From NCBI GenBank assembly GCA_031267615.1, contig JAIRYM010000049.1, forward strand, positions 1 to 55,996: a stretch of DNA of 55,996 bases, given 5' to 3'. A program made the translations under genes and the position numbers. Shown here piece by piece: positions 1 through 9,072 of the stretch. Every line of letters begins with the position of its first letter. Position 1 is the stretch's first letter. The notes under the pieces were generated by a model. That model searched no databases, was not told the DNA's origin, and saw only the letters and a list, made by a program, of their open reading frames with translations. The stretch comes from Dysgonamonadaceae bacterium (GTDB taxonomy: Bacteria > Bacteroidota > Bacteroidia > Bacteroidales > Azobacteroidaceae).

Positions 1-68
1 AATCAAACCCAACTAAAGCGGTTTAATTAAATTTCGGTTGTGCACACGTTGTGCAAGTTTTAAAATTA

Positions 69-107
69 AAATTGCCAAACATTTGATTAATAGATGTTTG
101 GCAATTT
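69..107. repeat. Perfect 14-bp inverted repeat (terminator-like hairpin)
   Basis: The arms at 69-82 and 94-107 are exact inverted copies (core ATTGCCAAACAT) around an 11-nt loop. No T-run follows on either strand, so it is not a textbook intrinsic terminator. It may end a transcript entering from the left edge or be a protein-binding palindrome. It sits just upstream of two decayed genes. Confidence 0.55.
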
Positions 108-173
108 AATCTGTTGTCCTGCCAGGTTTCAAACATGGTATCACAGTGAAGTAATCAAAATAACCCTTTAAGT

Positions 174-443
174 ATGAAACGTTTTTTGTTACTATTATTG
201 ATAGAAAGAATTAGGTTTTTGCCTCGCAACGATGACAACAATATCCGCAAAGGCGACAAATACGAACTGCTCTACTGGAACAAAGCAGGCTGGCAATCGC
301 TCGGCGTCCGGACCGGAACAGAAAACACAGAATTAATCTTTGATAACTGCCCGACAAACGCCCTCTTTCTGTTGCGTAATCACACACGAGGCGCGGAAGA
401 ACGGATATTTACTTATGAAAATGGCAAACAGGTCTTTTGGTAA
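174..443 (+). pseudogene. Remnant: signal-peptide-like start joined to the C-terminal tail of a larger secreted protein
   Basis: The 89-codon frame starts with a hydrophobic MKRFLLLLLI segment and passes straight into a tail containing GDKYELLYWNKAGWQSLG, NALFLLRNHTRG and a terminal ERIFTYENGKQVFW. From family knowledge, this tail is the far C-terminus of long secreted Bacteroidales proteins (transglutaminase/discoidin-type, several hundred residues). The catalytic and binding domains are absent. The simplest reading is an in-frame internal deletion that left only the start and the end. No good ribosome binding site or promoter box is seen. A genuine small secreted protein cannot be excluded. 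The identification of the tail is from memory of the motif. Confidence 0.55.
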
Positions 444-449
444 AAACTT

Positions 450-914
450 ATGAAACAAAAAAAAATTAAACACTTTTACAGAAAACTACACTCTATGGAA
501 GCAGACATGGCATTAAAACATGTGCTGCTGGAAAACATCTCCGTGATGCAAAGAATGCTTGATACCATATATAACATCAATTTAACAAAAGAAAGATCAT
601 TTGTGGACATTCTTCATAACAATGTCCATTATATAATCTTTGGCAAAAACGAACTGGACTGGGAAAAAGTACTGGATCTTATCAACACGGCATACGACGG
701 TATTGTGGACAGGATAAAGGAAAAATTTCCGCAGCTTAATGAATCGGAATACAAGGTAATATGCCTTATTTATGCAGGATTTAAACCCAATCAAATTACA
801 CTTGCAATGAATCTTTCAATAAACACAATTTATAAAAAAACTGTAAAAATCAGACGCAAATTAGGAGCGCAAAGGCACTGCTGTTTAACAAAATTAATCA
901 ATAGCATGCCCTGA
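450..914 (+). CDS. LuxR/GerE-like HTH regulator, probably an N-terminally truncated fragment
   Basis: The protein has 154 residues. The last ~60 (LNESEYKVICLIYAGFKPNQ, then NLSINTIYKKTVKIRRKLG) form a LuxR-type helix-turn-helix like that at the C-terminus of Bacteroidales regulators. Those regulators usually carry TPR repeats, a membrane helix and a coiled coil before the HTH, in proteins of 500 residues or more. Here only the helical linker and the HTH remain, with no sensor, TPR or membrane segment. It starts 6 nt after the preceding remnant, so both may be parts of one decayed locus. It could still bind DNA as a small protein. Target genes are unknown. Confidence 0.6.
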   Translation: MKQKKIKHFYRKLHSMEADMALKHVLLENISVMQRMLDTIYNINLTKERSFVDILHNNVHYIIFGKNELDWEKVLDLINTAYDGIVDRIKEKFPQLNESEYKVICLIYAGFKPNQITLAMNLSINTIYKKTVKIRRKLGAQRHCCLTKLINSMP

Positions 915-998
915 AGAATAATTGAAAATTAAGAATTAAGAATTTCGACAGTCCGAGAAGGGAAAAAGAATTCCGGTTGGAACTACAAATAACAATTT

Positions 999-2447
999 CT
1001 ACAGTTCTTTTCTAAGCCTTGAGACGGGAAGACCGAGTTCTTTGCGGTATTTGGCTACTGTGCGCCGTGCAATTTTGTAGCCCCGGTCTTTAAGCGCTTT
1101 GGTTAATTCGCCATCCGTCATGGGGACTGAACTGTTTTCTTCGACGACGGTCTTTTTTATGGCTTTTTTTATTTCGTTGATGGTGATGTTTTCGCCGGAA
1201 TGGTTGAGAGCGGCGGCAGAAAAGAAGTGTTTAAGCGGGAAAACGCCGAACTGTGTCTGTACGTATTTGCTGTTGCTGACGCGCGAAACGGTGGATATGT
1301 TGTATCCGCTCCCCTGCGCCACGTCTTTCAGGATCATGGGTTTAAGGTCGGATTCGTCGCCCGAAAGGAAAAAGTCGCGCTGAAGGCTGATGATGACCGA
1401 CATCACTTTTTGAAGTGTTATGCTGCGCTGTTTGACGGCATCGATAAACCACTGTGCGGCTTCGAGCTTTTCTTTGATAAACGCTGTTGCTTCCTGTCGT
1501 TCGGATTCCGAAATGTCTTTGGATCTGGAATATCTGTCGAGGATGTCGCTGTAAAATTCGCTGATTTTGAGATCAGGAATGTTTTCCGGCATGTTGAGTA
1601 CGAGTTCGCCGCTGATGTTTTCGATTGTGAAATCGGGCGTAACGTGAGCCATTTTTGTGTCCATATTGCTTTCCCATGCGTTGCCGGGACTGGGATTGAG
1701 CTGTGTTATTTCGTGTATTATTTCTTTCAGTGTCTGTTCGTCTGTATCGAGTGTTTTTATTATTTTGTCGTACTGTTTCCGCGAAAATTCATCAAAACAG
1801 TTTTCTAACATCTTTATTGCTTTTTCGCGCAGTGGTGTTGATTCTTTGCGCCGAAGCTGTATCAGTAGGCAGTTTTGCAGATTTACCGCGCCGATGCCGG
1901 GGGGATCCATTTCCTGAATTACGGTGGTGAGAACGGTTCTTATTTCTTTTTCGGATATCTGGATTCCGGACAGGCAGGCGATGTCGGTGGATATTAAATT
2001 AGGTTCTCTGCGGATATATCCGTATTCGTCTATATATCCTATCAGATATTCGCCTGCGGTGTACTGGATTTCGGTTAGTTTTTTGAGATGCAGCTGCGAA
2101 ATCAGGTAATCTCTGAATGATTCTCCTTCTGAATACGGGATTTCTTCTTTTGTCCTGTTGCGGGAGGCGGCATAGATTTCCTGTATTTTGCCGTCGGGAA
2201 TGTCTTCTTCTGTTGGATAGTCATTAAGTATGATTTCTTCCTGTGTCAGATCGTCTACCGGTGTATCTTCGGTGTCTGCCGGTGTGTCATCTGTAGCTTT
2301 TTCCAGTGCAGGGTTTTCTTCTATTTCCTGAATAACCCGGTTTTCCATTTCGAGATTAGTCAGTTCTATCAGTTTTATCTGTTGAATCTGTAATGGAGAA
2401 ATGGTCAGTCTTTGTTTTAACGACAGTCTTAGCCTGGAATTGCTCAT
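999..2447 (-). CDS. rpoN: RNA polymerase sigma-54 factor RpoN
   Basis: The 482 residues fit the family. The N-terminus (SLKQRLTISPLQIQQIKLIEL) is the Gln/Leu-rich activator-interacting region that contacts enhancer-binding ATPases. An acidic linker follows at about residues 50-90, then the core-binding domain and a helix-turn-helix. The diagnostic RpoN box ARRTVAKYR, which reads the -24 promoter element, is intact at residues 460-468. The protein directs core RNA polymerase to -24/-12 promoters. It follows the DUF4270 gene by 12 nt on the same strand, so the two are probably co-transcribed with the glycogen-synthase-like gene. No enhancer-binding protein is encoded in this window. Confidence 0.96.
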   Translation of the reverse strand: MSNSRLRLSLKQRLTISPLQIQQIKLIELTNLEMENRVIQEIEENPALEKATDDTPADTEDTPVDDLTQEEIILNDYPTEEDIPDGKIQEIYAASRNRTKEEIPYSEGESFRDYLISQLHLKKLTEIQYTAGEYLIGYIDEYGYIRREPNLISTDIACLSGIQISEKEIRTVLTTVIQEMDPPGIGAVNLQNCLLIQLRRKESTPLREKAIKMLENCFDEFSRKQYDKIIKTLDTDEQTLKEIIHEITQLNPSPGNAWESNMDTKMAHVTPDFTIENISGELVLNMPENIPDLKISEFYSDILDRYSRSKDISESERQEATAFIKEKLEAAQWFIDAVKQRSITLQKVMSVIISLQRDFFLSGDESDLKPMILKDVAQGSGYNISTVSRVSNSKYVQTQFGVFPLKHFFSAAALNHSGENITINEIKKAIKKTVVEENSSVPMTDGELTKALKDRGYKIARRTVAKYRKELGLPVSRLRKEL

Positions 2448-2459
2448 TTTTCAGGATCA

Positions 2460-3836
2460 TCATTTATCAATACTCGAAGCTGTGATGTGTATCTGCAGGT
2501 TTTCACCTCCTGCTTTCAGTTTAACGCCGGAAGGCAACAGGTATGGCGCGGTCGAATAGTCGACTGCATTGTAGTTTGAATCGTATGTCCACAGCGTCTG
2601 TACAGGCACCACCCAGAGTTTCATTTCCTGATTGGGATTCTTCTCTATTGCGTCCTGCACGATATTGGAAATGTTCTCGAAGTTATATGAATCAGTTGTT
2701 TCATCAAACGTTGCGGTATAGGTTTTAATTCCGTCGGCCACTTTGTTGTTTAAGAAGAAACTGTTAATGGAATCCGGCTCAATCAGCAGAATTTTTGAAA
2801 GTATTGCTGTTGATTTATTGACGCCCGGGAATGGCAGTGCGTATTCCCTGTTACTTGCCGGATACGGATTCAGTTTAAGCGAAACGGCGCTGAACTGTTT
2901 TTTGTTGATTTTCTCATATATTGAGTCTATCGGGATTATGATTTCGGTATAAATACCTGCCGGCGATTTGATATAGGTAGCCGTATCATCAGGCTGCAGC
3001 ATAAATTCGTCGTTTGAGTTTTTGTACGAATTGAGCTGTACAACTTCTTTGGTAACCGCCCATGTAGCCCATTTGGCAACCGGATATATACTGTCGCTTA
3101 ATCCGTCGGCTGTCATTGTCTTGACGGAATCGGTGTAATAAGCGTGAATTTCTGTGCTGATATTGTATAACAGTGATCCTGTTCCATAAGTGCTTGCAAT
3201 ATATATTCCCTTGAAAAAGTTTCTAAATTCATCAATGTTTGAGGAATATGAAGGGTTTGTTTTTATTGAATCCAGAAATCTCTGTCCAAATTCTTTTGGA
3301 AATGGGATATACAGATTATAGTCGTATGACACTTCTGCAAGCATGCTGTCTGAAACCGCAAGATTTCGCGCCGTATATCCAAATCTCGTGATCGGGTTTG
3401 ACATATCGCAAAATTCTTCCGGATTGACATTGGAATAGTAATTTTTTTCGAGTGGCTTTACTGCGGGAAAGACAGTCAGTTCCATCGGTGCCAGCGAATC
3501 GCCTGTATATTTGTAATGCAGCGAAAGAAATACGGAATCAACAGTTTTGATGCTGTTGATATTCTGAAAACCGTATGACGGGTAAAATTCACAGGCAAAC
3601 CCTGCTTTCAGCGTACCGAAATCGGGGTCATAATATTCGCCGAGCGATCCGTTGATTGTTTTTGCATAAACGGAATCAACATGTACAGTTGAAGATGCAA
3701 TGTTGAATGTTTTGTAAACGACGCTGACTTTGTCCTCGTCGGGCTGCACACTCGTCCCTATATTTGATATATCTTCTTCGCAGGCGAACAAGAGGAGGAT
3801 TGACAGCAGACTGAATGTAATAAATTTTGTTTTCAT
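2460..3836 (-). CDS. DUF4270 family lipoprotein
   Basis: The protein has 458 residues. It begins with a lipoprotein signal peptide ending in a lipobox (LLFAC), followed by EEDISNIGTSVQPDEDKV, the N-terminal pattern of DUF4270 proteins of Bacteroidota. The rest is rich in beta-strand-like, Tyr- and Asn-rich sequence with no recognisable catalytic motif. It is expected to be anchored in a membrane facing the periplasm or surface; its biochemical role is unknown. The start overlaps the stop of the upstream glycogen-synthase-like gene (ATGA arrangement), which implies translational coupling. The pairing of a glycogen-synthase-like gene with DUF4270 is a recurrent Bacteroidales arrangement. Confidence 0.88.
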   Translation of the reverse strand: MKTKFITFSLLSILLLFACEEDISNIGTSVQPDEDKVSVVYKTFNIASSTVHVDSVYAKTINGSLGEYYDPDFGTLKAGFACEFYPSYGFQNINSIKTVDSVFLSLHYKYTGDSLAPMELTVFPAVKPLEKNYYSNVNPEEFCDMSNPITRFGYTARNLAVSDSMLAEVSYDYNLYIPFPKEFGQRFLDSIKTNPSYSSNIDEFRNFFKGIYIASTYGTGSLLYNISTEIHAYYTDSVKTMTADGLSDSIYPVAKWATWAVTKEVVQLNSYKNSNDEFMLQPDDTATYIKSPAGIYTEIIIPIDSIYEKINKKQFSAVSLKLNPYPASNREYALPFPGVNKSTAILSKILLIEPDSINSFFLNNKVADGIKTYTATFDETTDSYNFENISNIVQDAIEKNPNQEMKLWVVPVQTLWTYDSNYNAVDYSTAPYLLPSGVKLKAGGENLQIHITASSIDK

Positions 3837-4663
3837 TTTTTTATTTCCTGAACAGAAAGCAGTTTGTTATAAAAATTATTTATTGAATCGATATATGTTT
3901 CTTTGGGTTGATATGGCAGGAATTTCTTATTTTCCTTTTGTTTAACATATTCAACGAGTTCCGGATTGACATTTTCGCTGCCGATTATTATGCCGTCGGA
4001 AAAATCAATCGCAAGTTTGCTTATTGTAATGAAATCGGGGTTTTCTTTTATACTTCTCAGGTCATTTTGCGAAACTCCCTCAATTTTTGCTTTTTTTGCG
4101 AAACTGGCATTATAAGGCTGCTTGAAATCGTCGCTGTAAAGCGAATACACAACTTTTGCGTGTTTGAAACTCGGATCGCTCTTATAGTGTTTTTTAATAT
4201 AAATCGGTGCCAGCGCAGTGATACACCCGTGGCAATGAATAATATCCGGCGCCCACCGCAGTTTTTTTATCGTTTCCATCACGCCGCGAATATAGAATAT
4301 GCTGCGCTCGTCGTTATCGCTGAACTCCTTGCCGTTTTCATCCCGCAGAATATGTTTCCTCAGGAAAAAATCATCATTGTCAATGAAATAAACTTGCATT
4401 CTCACTGAATGTATCGACGCTACTTTGATAACAAGTTGGTGGTCAGCTTCATTGATAATAATGTTCAGTCCGGACAGGCGAATGACCTCGTGTAATTGAT
4501 TGCGTCGCTCGTTGACAAGTCCAAACTTTGGCATAAACGTTCGAATTTCTCTTCCTCTTTCTTGAATACCTGACGGCAGATCACGTGCTATCAGCGACAT
4601 ATCTGTATCAGGCAGATACGGTGATATTTCTGTTGTGATGAATAAAACTTTTTTTTCCGACAT
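3833..4663 (-). CDS. Glycogen/starch synthase N-terminal (GT5) domain protein
   Basis: This 276-residue protein resembles only the N-terminal half of GlgA. The N-terminal KVLFITTEISPYLPDTDMS is a variant of the GlgA start, and PDIIHCHG (about residue 140) is the conserved segment near the glucan/ADP-glucose cleft. The usual C-terminal Rossmann half with the nucleotide-sugar motifs is missing. Short proteins annotated as glycogen/starch synthase are common in Bacteroidota, so this may be the lineage form, not a truncation. The canonical KxGG near the N-terminus is also absent, so synthase activity is doubtful. It heads the operon with DUF4270 and rpoN; a TATCTTTG promoter-like box lies about 40 nt upstream. 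Confidence 0.8.
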   Translation of the reverse strand: MSEKKVLFITTEISPYLPDTDMSLIARDLPSGIQERGREIRTFMPKFGLVNERRNQLHEVIRLSGLNIIINEADHQLVIKVASIHSVRMQVYFIDNDDFFLRKHILRDENGKEFSDNDERSIFYIRGVMETIKKLRWAPDIIHCHGCITALAPIYIKKHYKSDPSFKHAKVVYSLYSDDFKQPYNASFAKKAKIEGVSQNDLRSIKENPDFITISKLAIDFSDGIIIGSENVNPELVEYVKQKENKKFLPYQPKETYIDSINNFYNKLLSVQEIKK

Positions 4664-4700
4664 TTAAAATTGTTTCAATGGATTGCTTTGAAATTGAGTA

Positions 4701-4708
4701 CAAAGATA
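4701..4708 (-). promoter_or_regulatory. -7 promoter box upstream of the glycogen-synthase-like gene
   Basis: The - strand reads TATCTTTG, matching the Bacteroidota -7 consensus TAnnTTTG. The nearest TTTG (4732-4735) lies 23 nt upstream, slightly beyond the usual 19-21 nt, so only the -7 box is claimed. Confidence 0.5.
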
Positions 4709-4827
4709 ATAAAAAAAATCCACATAAAAACCAAAGTATTTTACAAATAGTTATTAAAAGATATAAAGTTTCAAGTTTTTTAGTTAATTTCGCATAATTT
4801 ATTTCTATCCCGTTTCAAGGAAAAAAT

Positions 4828-6138
4828 ATGATTCTTATTTACTGTTCATTAAAAAATATTGCACGCTTGAATTATGTGGCGTCACATATTTTCGGCAGTC
4901 TGTCGGGAGCAAAATTTGAAATTACCTGCGACAAAAACCGTTATCTTTCTTGCGAAGGCGTTTGTATCAATTATTCCAACGAAGAACTAAATCACGGACT
5001 GCATATTGTCCCGCAGGGTTTGCTGGAAGAAAAAGGAGTCAGGCAGATAACTGATTTGGCAAAAGACAGATGGAAAACTTATTTTTGCTTTTTCAGTCAG
5101 ATAAAAGGAGATATCCCTTTCGATATTTTTTCTGCGACGTTTTATTTATTAACTTCTTACGAAGAATATTTTTCAAAAAATCTTGATAAGCACAGACGTT
5201 ACAGTATGTATCAGTCTGTCATTTTTCTCAACAATTCACTCTCAGTTCCTGTAATCGACCGCTGGACAGAGTGTTTGCGAGATGAACTGAAAACACTTTA
5301 TCCCACATGGAAATATCGTATGCGAAAATTTCGCACAGTCAGCACTGTTGATGTTGATTTTCCGTATCAGTATCGTTATAAAGGAATTATAAAAACTGTT
5401 GGCGGAATTATTAAAGATTTGCTGAAGAAGGATTTTGAAAAGGTCAAAGAACGAATAAAAGTCATTTGTCGTTTAAAAGAAGATGCTTATTTTGAAGCAA
5501 TTAAATGGCTTGATGATTTCCACGACAAAGAAGACATGAATTATTATCTGTTTGTTCTGCTTGGCAAATGTGGAAAATACGGACGCACAACAGTTTATCC
5601 TTCGGAAGAATGGAAATGGGAATTGAATAATCTGAAAAAAGCTCTCATAGGTTTGCACCCTTCTTATGATACTTATCACAATATCAATATTTTACAAAAA
5701 GAAAAACAGGAATTAGACGCACTTCTCGGCAAAGCAATGATTTCGGCGGAACGCAGACATTTTTTATGCTATACTTGTCCTGAATCGTTTCGCGAAGCGG
5801 AAGAGGCCGGCTTTTCCGATGATTTTTCCCTGTCATTCTCATTAGAACCCGGCTTTCGTTCAGGCACTGCCGTTCCATATTATTTTTACGATGTCGAACA
5901 CGACAGGGAAACGCGACTGTTGATACATCCTACCGTTATGATGGATACTTCTCTTATTTCACATCTAAAGATGAGTCCGGCAGACACCGAGTCTAAAATT
6001 CGATTACTTATTGATGAATGTGTAAAGTCGGGCGGTGATTTCACTTGTCTGTGGCACAATTCCAATATTGCAGGCGACAATAATCCATGGAAAGAGGTAT
6101 TCTTAAAGTCGATACAATACGCATTAAACTATAAATAG
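4828..6138 (+). CDS. Polysaccharide deacetylase family protein (DUF7033-like N-terminus)
   Basis: The protein has 436 residues and no signal peptide. The N-terminal ~150 residues resemble the DUF7033 region found on Bacteroidota polysaccharide-deacetylase-family proteins. The catalytic-fold region follows: TVDVDFPYQYRYKG (about 170-183) carries the metal-type Asp pair, GLHPSYDTY (about 275) supplies a His, and DDFSLSFSLEPGFRSGT matches the fold's late conserved strand. Family members remove acyl groups from cell-envelope glycans, but the substrate here cannot be read from sequence. It is monocistronic or leads into ssb after a 105-nt gap that holds a clear ssb promoter. Confidence 0.8.
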   Translation: MILIYCSLKNIARLNYVASHIFGSLSGAKFEITCDKNRYLSCEGVCINYSNEELNHGLHIVPQGLLEEKGVRQITDLAKDRWKTYFCFFSQIKGDIPFDIFSATFYLLTSYEEYFSKNLDKHRRYSMYQSVIFLNNSLSVPVIDRWTECLRDELKTLYPTWKYRMRKFRTVSTVDVDFPYQYRYKGIIKTVGGIIKDLLKKDFEKVKERIKVICRLKEDAYFEAIKWLDDFHDKEDMNYYLFVLLGKCGKYGRTTVYPSEEWKWELNNLKKALIGLHPSYDTYHNINILQKEKQELDALLGKAMISAERRHFLCYTCPESFREAEEAGFSDDFSLSFSLEPGFRSGTAVPYYFYDVEHDRETRLLIHPTVMMDTSLISHLKMSPADTESKIRLLIDECVKSGGDFTCLWHNSNIAGDNNPWKEVFLKSIQYALNYK

Positions 6139-6167
6139 CAGTAATTTTTATGCTTTTTGAATTTTTT

Positions 6168-6198
6168 TTTGTCATTTCCGTAATTATAATTAAATTTG
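6168..6198 (+). promoter_or_regulatory. Bacteroidota promoter for ssb-gldE
   Basis: TTTG (6168-6171), a 19-nt spacer and TAAATTTG (6191-6198) match the -33/-7 consensus with the preferred spacing. The ssb start codon is about 45 nt downstream. Confidence 0.75.
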
Positions 6199-6243
6199 TC
6201 CCGAAATCTAAACTTTAATTATTCAATTTAAAATTAAATTTTT

Positions 6244-6702
6244 ATGTCTATCAATAAAGTTACTCTAATAGGAAACGTGGGCAAAGACCCCGAAGTTCGT
6301 TATTTCGACAATGGCGGAGCAGTTGCCAATTTTACCTTGGCTACAACAGAACGCGGTTATACCGCACAGAATGGAACCCAGATTCCGGAACGCACGGAAT
6401 GGCATAATATCGTCTTGTGGCGAGGTTTGGCAGAAACAGCAGAAAAATACATCAAAAAGGGCTCAAAGCTCTACATTGAAGGTAAAATTCGTTCTCGTTC
6501 TTACGACGACCAGAACGGCAATAAACGCTATGTAACTGAAATTTACGGCGACGTGATGGAAATGCTTAGCAGTAAATCCGACGGAGGAACAGGTAGCCGT
6601 CCTCCATTTCCGGAACCGCCCGCCGCAACTGCAAAAAACAATCAGTCGCCAGATAAGCCTGAAGATACCAAAACCGAAGGCGACGATGATATGCCGTTCT
6701 AA
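6244..6702 (+). CDS. ssb: Single-stranded DNA-binding protein
   Basis: The 152 residues include the canonical OB-fold start [20 protein letters not shown], the WHNIVLW strand and the [16 protein letters not shown] region (residues 1-110). A Pro/Gly/Gln-rich linker follows, then the acidic tip DDDMPF, which recruits repair and replication partners. The protein coats single-stranded DNA during replication, recombination and repair. It is followed after only 9 nt by gldE, a conserved ssb-gldE pairing in Bacteroidota, and both share the promoter at 6168-6198. Confidence 0.96.
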   Translation: MSINKVTLIGNVGKDPEVRYFDNGGAVANFTLATTERGYTAQNGTQIPERTEWHNIVLWRGLAETAEKYIKKGSKLYIEGKIRSRSYDDQNGNKRYVTEIYGDVMEMLSSKSDGGTGSRPPFPEPPAATAKNNQSPDKPEDTKTEGDDDMPF

Positions 6703-6711
6703 ATACCGGAT

Positions 6712-8022
6712 ATGGACCCTGACAGTTTTTATTCTTTATTTTCAAGTATTAAAACCGAACCAATTTCGATAAGTTCGATTATTGCTCTTGTGATTTCGGG
6801 AATTTTTCTGTTTTTTTCGGCAATGATTTCTGCTTCCGAACTTGCATTTTTCTCACTTTCGCCAGATGAAAAAAGCGAACTCGAAAATAGCGAAGCAGTC
6901 CGCGACAAGCAAATTGTTTCGCTTTTGCAAATACCAGACAGAATGTTAGCTACAATATTGATTTGGAACAACTTCGTCAATGTAGGTGTTGTAGTTCTCA
7001 CTACTTACGTTTTTCATCAGGTGCTTGATTTTGGCAATGCGCCACTCTTCGGTTTCCTTTTTGAAACTGTGCTGCTTACTTTTCTTATTTTGCTATGCGG
7101 AGAAATTCTGCCGAAAATTTACGCACAAAGCAATTCTCTCTCTTTTGTACGGAAAATAGCTCCTTATATTGACGGAGCAGTCCGTTTCAGTCGTCCAATT
7201 TCAACACCGCTGATGGGTTCTACTCGTTTTGTTAATCATATATCCAAAAAAAAGATTAATGATATTTCCGCCGACGAACTTTCAAAAGTCCTTGAACTGA
7301 CTTCTGGCGAGTTGAGTGAAGAAAAAGAAATGCTTGAAGGAATCATCGGACTGTATAACAAAACAGTAAGCGAAATAATGACTTCTCGTATGGACGTAGC
7401 TGACATAGACGTGAAAACAAGTTTCCACGATACACTGAAATATGTTGTAGAGGTAGGTTATTCGCGAATCCCTGTCTATGCAGGTACGCAGGACAATATC
7501 AAAGGGATTCTTTATATCAAGGACTTGCTGCCTTACCTTAATAAACACGCCGATTTTCGTTGGCAAAGCCTTATCCGCCCCGCATATTTCGTTCCCGAAA
7601 ATAAGAAAATAGACGATTTACTCGAAGAATTTAGGACAACAAAAACCCATTTGGCTGTGGTAGTTGATGAGTTCGGTGGTACGTCCGGCATTGTTACGCT
7701 CGAAGATATTCTCGAAGAAATTGTTGGTGAAATCAACGACGAATACGATGAAGAAGAACAAAAATTCATCAAGCTACCCGACGGCAACTATATTTTTGAT
7801 GCAAAAATTATGCTTACAGACTTTTTTCGGGAAACAGGCATTGAGCCTAAACTATTCGGACATCTTACCGATGAAGTTGATACTCTTGCGGGCTTGATTC
7901 TCGAAATAAAAGGCGATTTTCCCAAGAAGAAAGAAGTTGTATCGTTTGAAAACTATGATTTTCGTATTCTTGAAATGGATAGAAAGCGAATCTTCAAAGT
8001 CAAATTTTCAAAGGCTGAATAA
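6712..8022 (+). CDS. gldE: Gliding-motility-associated protein GldE (CNNM/CBS/CorC-type membrane protein)
   Basis: The protein has 436 residues. An N-terminal DUF21 membrane domain (about 25-190, four hydrophobic segments, GEILPKIYA motif) is followed by a CBS pair (about 205-335; SRIPVYAGTQDNIKGILYIKD and VVDEFGGTSGIVTLEDILEEIVG). A CorC/HlyC-like C-terminal domain ends it. Position after ssb and overall length match GldE of Bacteroidota, a protein tied to gliding and type IX secretion in flavobacteria, though related proteins act in divalent-cation transport. GldD is not adjacent. Presence of gldE does not prove gliding, but it fits with the T9SS-sorted protein at 41.6 kb. Confidence 0.88.
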   Translation: MDPDSFYSLFSSIKTEPISISSIIALVISGIFLFFSAMISASELAFFSLSPDEKSELENSEAVRDKQIVSLLQIPDRMLATILIWNNFVNVGVVVLTTYVFHQVLDFGNAPLFGFLFETVLLTFLILLCGEILPKIYAQSNSLSFVRKIAPYIDGAVRFSRPISTPLMGSTRFVNHISKKKINDISADELSKVLELTSGELSEEKEMLEGIIGLYNKTVSEIMTSRMDVADIDVKTSFHDTLKYVVEVGYSRIPVYAGTQDNIKGILYIKDLLPYLNKHADFRWQSLIRPAYFVPENKKIDDLLEEFRTTKTHLAVVVDEFGGTSGIVTLEDILEEIVGEINDEYDEEEQKFIKLPDGNYIFDAKIMLTDFFRETGIEPKLFGHLTDEVDTLAGLILEIKGDFPKKKEVVSFENYDFRILEMDRKRIFKVKFSKAE

Positions 8023-8023
8023 T

Positions 8024-8983
8024 TTATTTCATTTTTTGCAGATTAGCCGTATTCCGCTCCCAAAACACTCCACCGGCATATCCCTGAATGGTTTTGTTCA
8101 TTTCTGCTGCAGCAAGCCGTTTTTCAGCAAGGCAACAATATTCGCAGTTGATTTCGACGCCAACATAGCGGCGACCGAGTTTTTTTGCCGTAACCGACGA
8201 AGTACCCGAACCGAGAAACGGGTCGAAAACGATGCCATTTTCAGGGCATGAAGCGAGAATAAGCTTTGCAAGCAGTTTTTCGGGTTTCTGCGTCGGATGG
8301 TCAGTATTTTCAGGCATAGACCAGAATGGAATTGAAATATCGTCCCAGAAATTCGAGGGATGCGTAAGGCGAAAATTACCGTCGACAGTTGCTTCCCAGT
8401 CTTTTGGTTTGCCATTTTCACGATAAGGAGTAATGACTTTTCGTTTTTGTTTAACCGCCTCCAAATCAAAGTAATAATTCTTTTCATCAGCAACTCCAAA
8501 CCATATATCTTCCATTGAGTTCTTCCAGTTTCGCGAGGCGCCTCTCCCTTTTTCTCGTTGCCACGTTATACGGTTGATGATGGTGAGATTTTCTTCCATT
8601 ACCTGTTGTAAAGCCGCTGTGCATCGCCAGTCGCCGCAAAAATACAGCGATCCGTCGGGTTTGAGGCGTTTTACGACTTCGGGAAAAAACGAGCGCAAAT
8701 AATCAAGATAATCTTTGTCCGATAATTCTTTGAATTTAAAGCCATTGAAATTGCGTGACAGATTATATGGCGGGTCGAGAATAATCAAATCTGCAAACTG
8801 CACAGGTAGGAGTTGCAGGACATTATGCAAATCGCAGTTGATTGTGCTATTAACTATCATTTCCAAATTTAGCGGACTGTTACTGTCGAACGTCATCAGA
8901 CGCTCTGAATACAGTGCCATTTCCGAGTCGGAAAGTGTAGCTGTTTTATTGCGTGGAGCGTATGATTTAATACCGTCAATCAT
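8024..8983 (-). CDS. Site-specific DNA-methyltransferase, adenine type (solitary)
   Basis: The 319-residue protein has motif IV DPPY at residues 70-73, a target-recognition-like middle region, and motif I FDPFLGSGTSS near residue 255. This IV-before-I order is the beta class, and DPPY most often means N6-adenine methylation. NHPTQKPEKLL-type sequence (here TDHPTQKPEKLL) precedes motif I, as usual. No nuclease gene is adjacent, so it may be an orphan regulator-type enzyme or a leftover of a restriction-modification system. It sits directly after nuoL, where nuoM is expected, and ends 1 nt from the convergent gldE. Its ATG overlaps the stop of a 27-codon frame (8976-9059), which suggests coupling. 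Confidence 0.88.
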   Translation of the reverse strand: MIDGIKSYAPRNKTATLSDSEMALYSERLMTFDSNSPLNLEMIVNSTINCDLHNVLQLLPVQFADLIILDPPYNLSRNFNGFKFKELSDKDYLDYLRSFFPEVVKRLKPDGSLYFCGDWRCTAALQQVMEENLTIINRITWQREKGRGASRNWKNSMEDIWFGVADEKNYYFDLEAVKQKRKVITPYRENGKPKDWEATVDGNFRLTHPSNFWDDISIPFWSMPENTDHPTQKPEKLLAKLILASCPENGIVFDPFLGSGTSSVTAKKLGRRYVGVEINCEYCCLAEKRLAAAEMNKTIQGYAGGVFWERNTANLQKMK

Positions 8984-9072
8984 TCCCTGATGATAAAACG
9001 TTGGGGTTACTTGTTTTACATACTTCTTCCGCTTTGTTTATTAAAGATTTTGATGTCATGGTTTTGAAAATT

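Noticed and set aside
1200-1808. A 202-codon + strand frame inside rpoN
   Set aside because: It is antisense to a complete, well-conserved rpoN and has no recognisable features.
3833-4663. Glycogen-synthase-like gene as a truncation or pseudogene
   Set aside because: Short forms of this length with DUF4270 downstream are common in Bacteroidales, and the ATGA coupling is intact.
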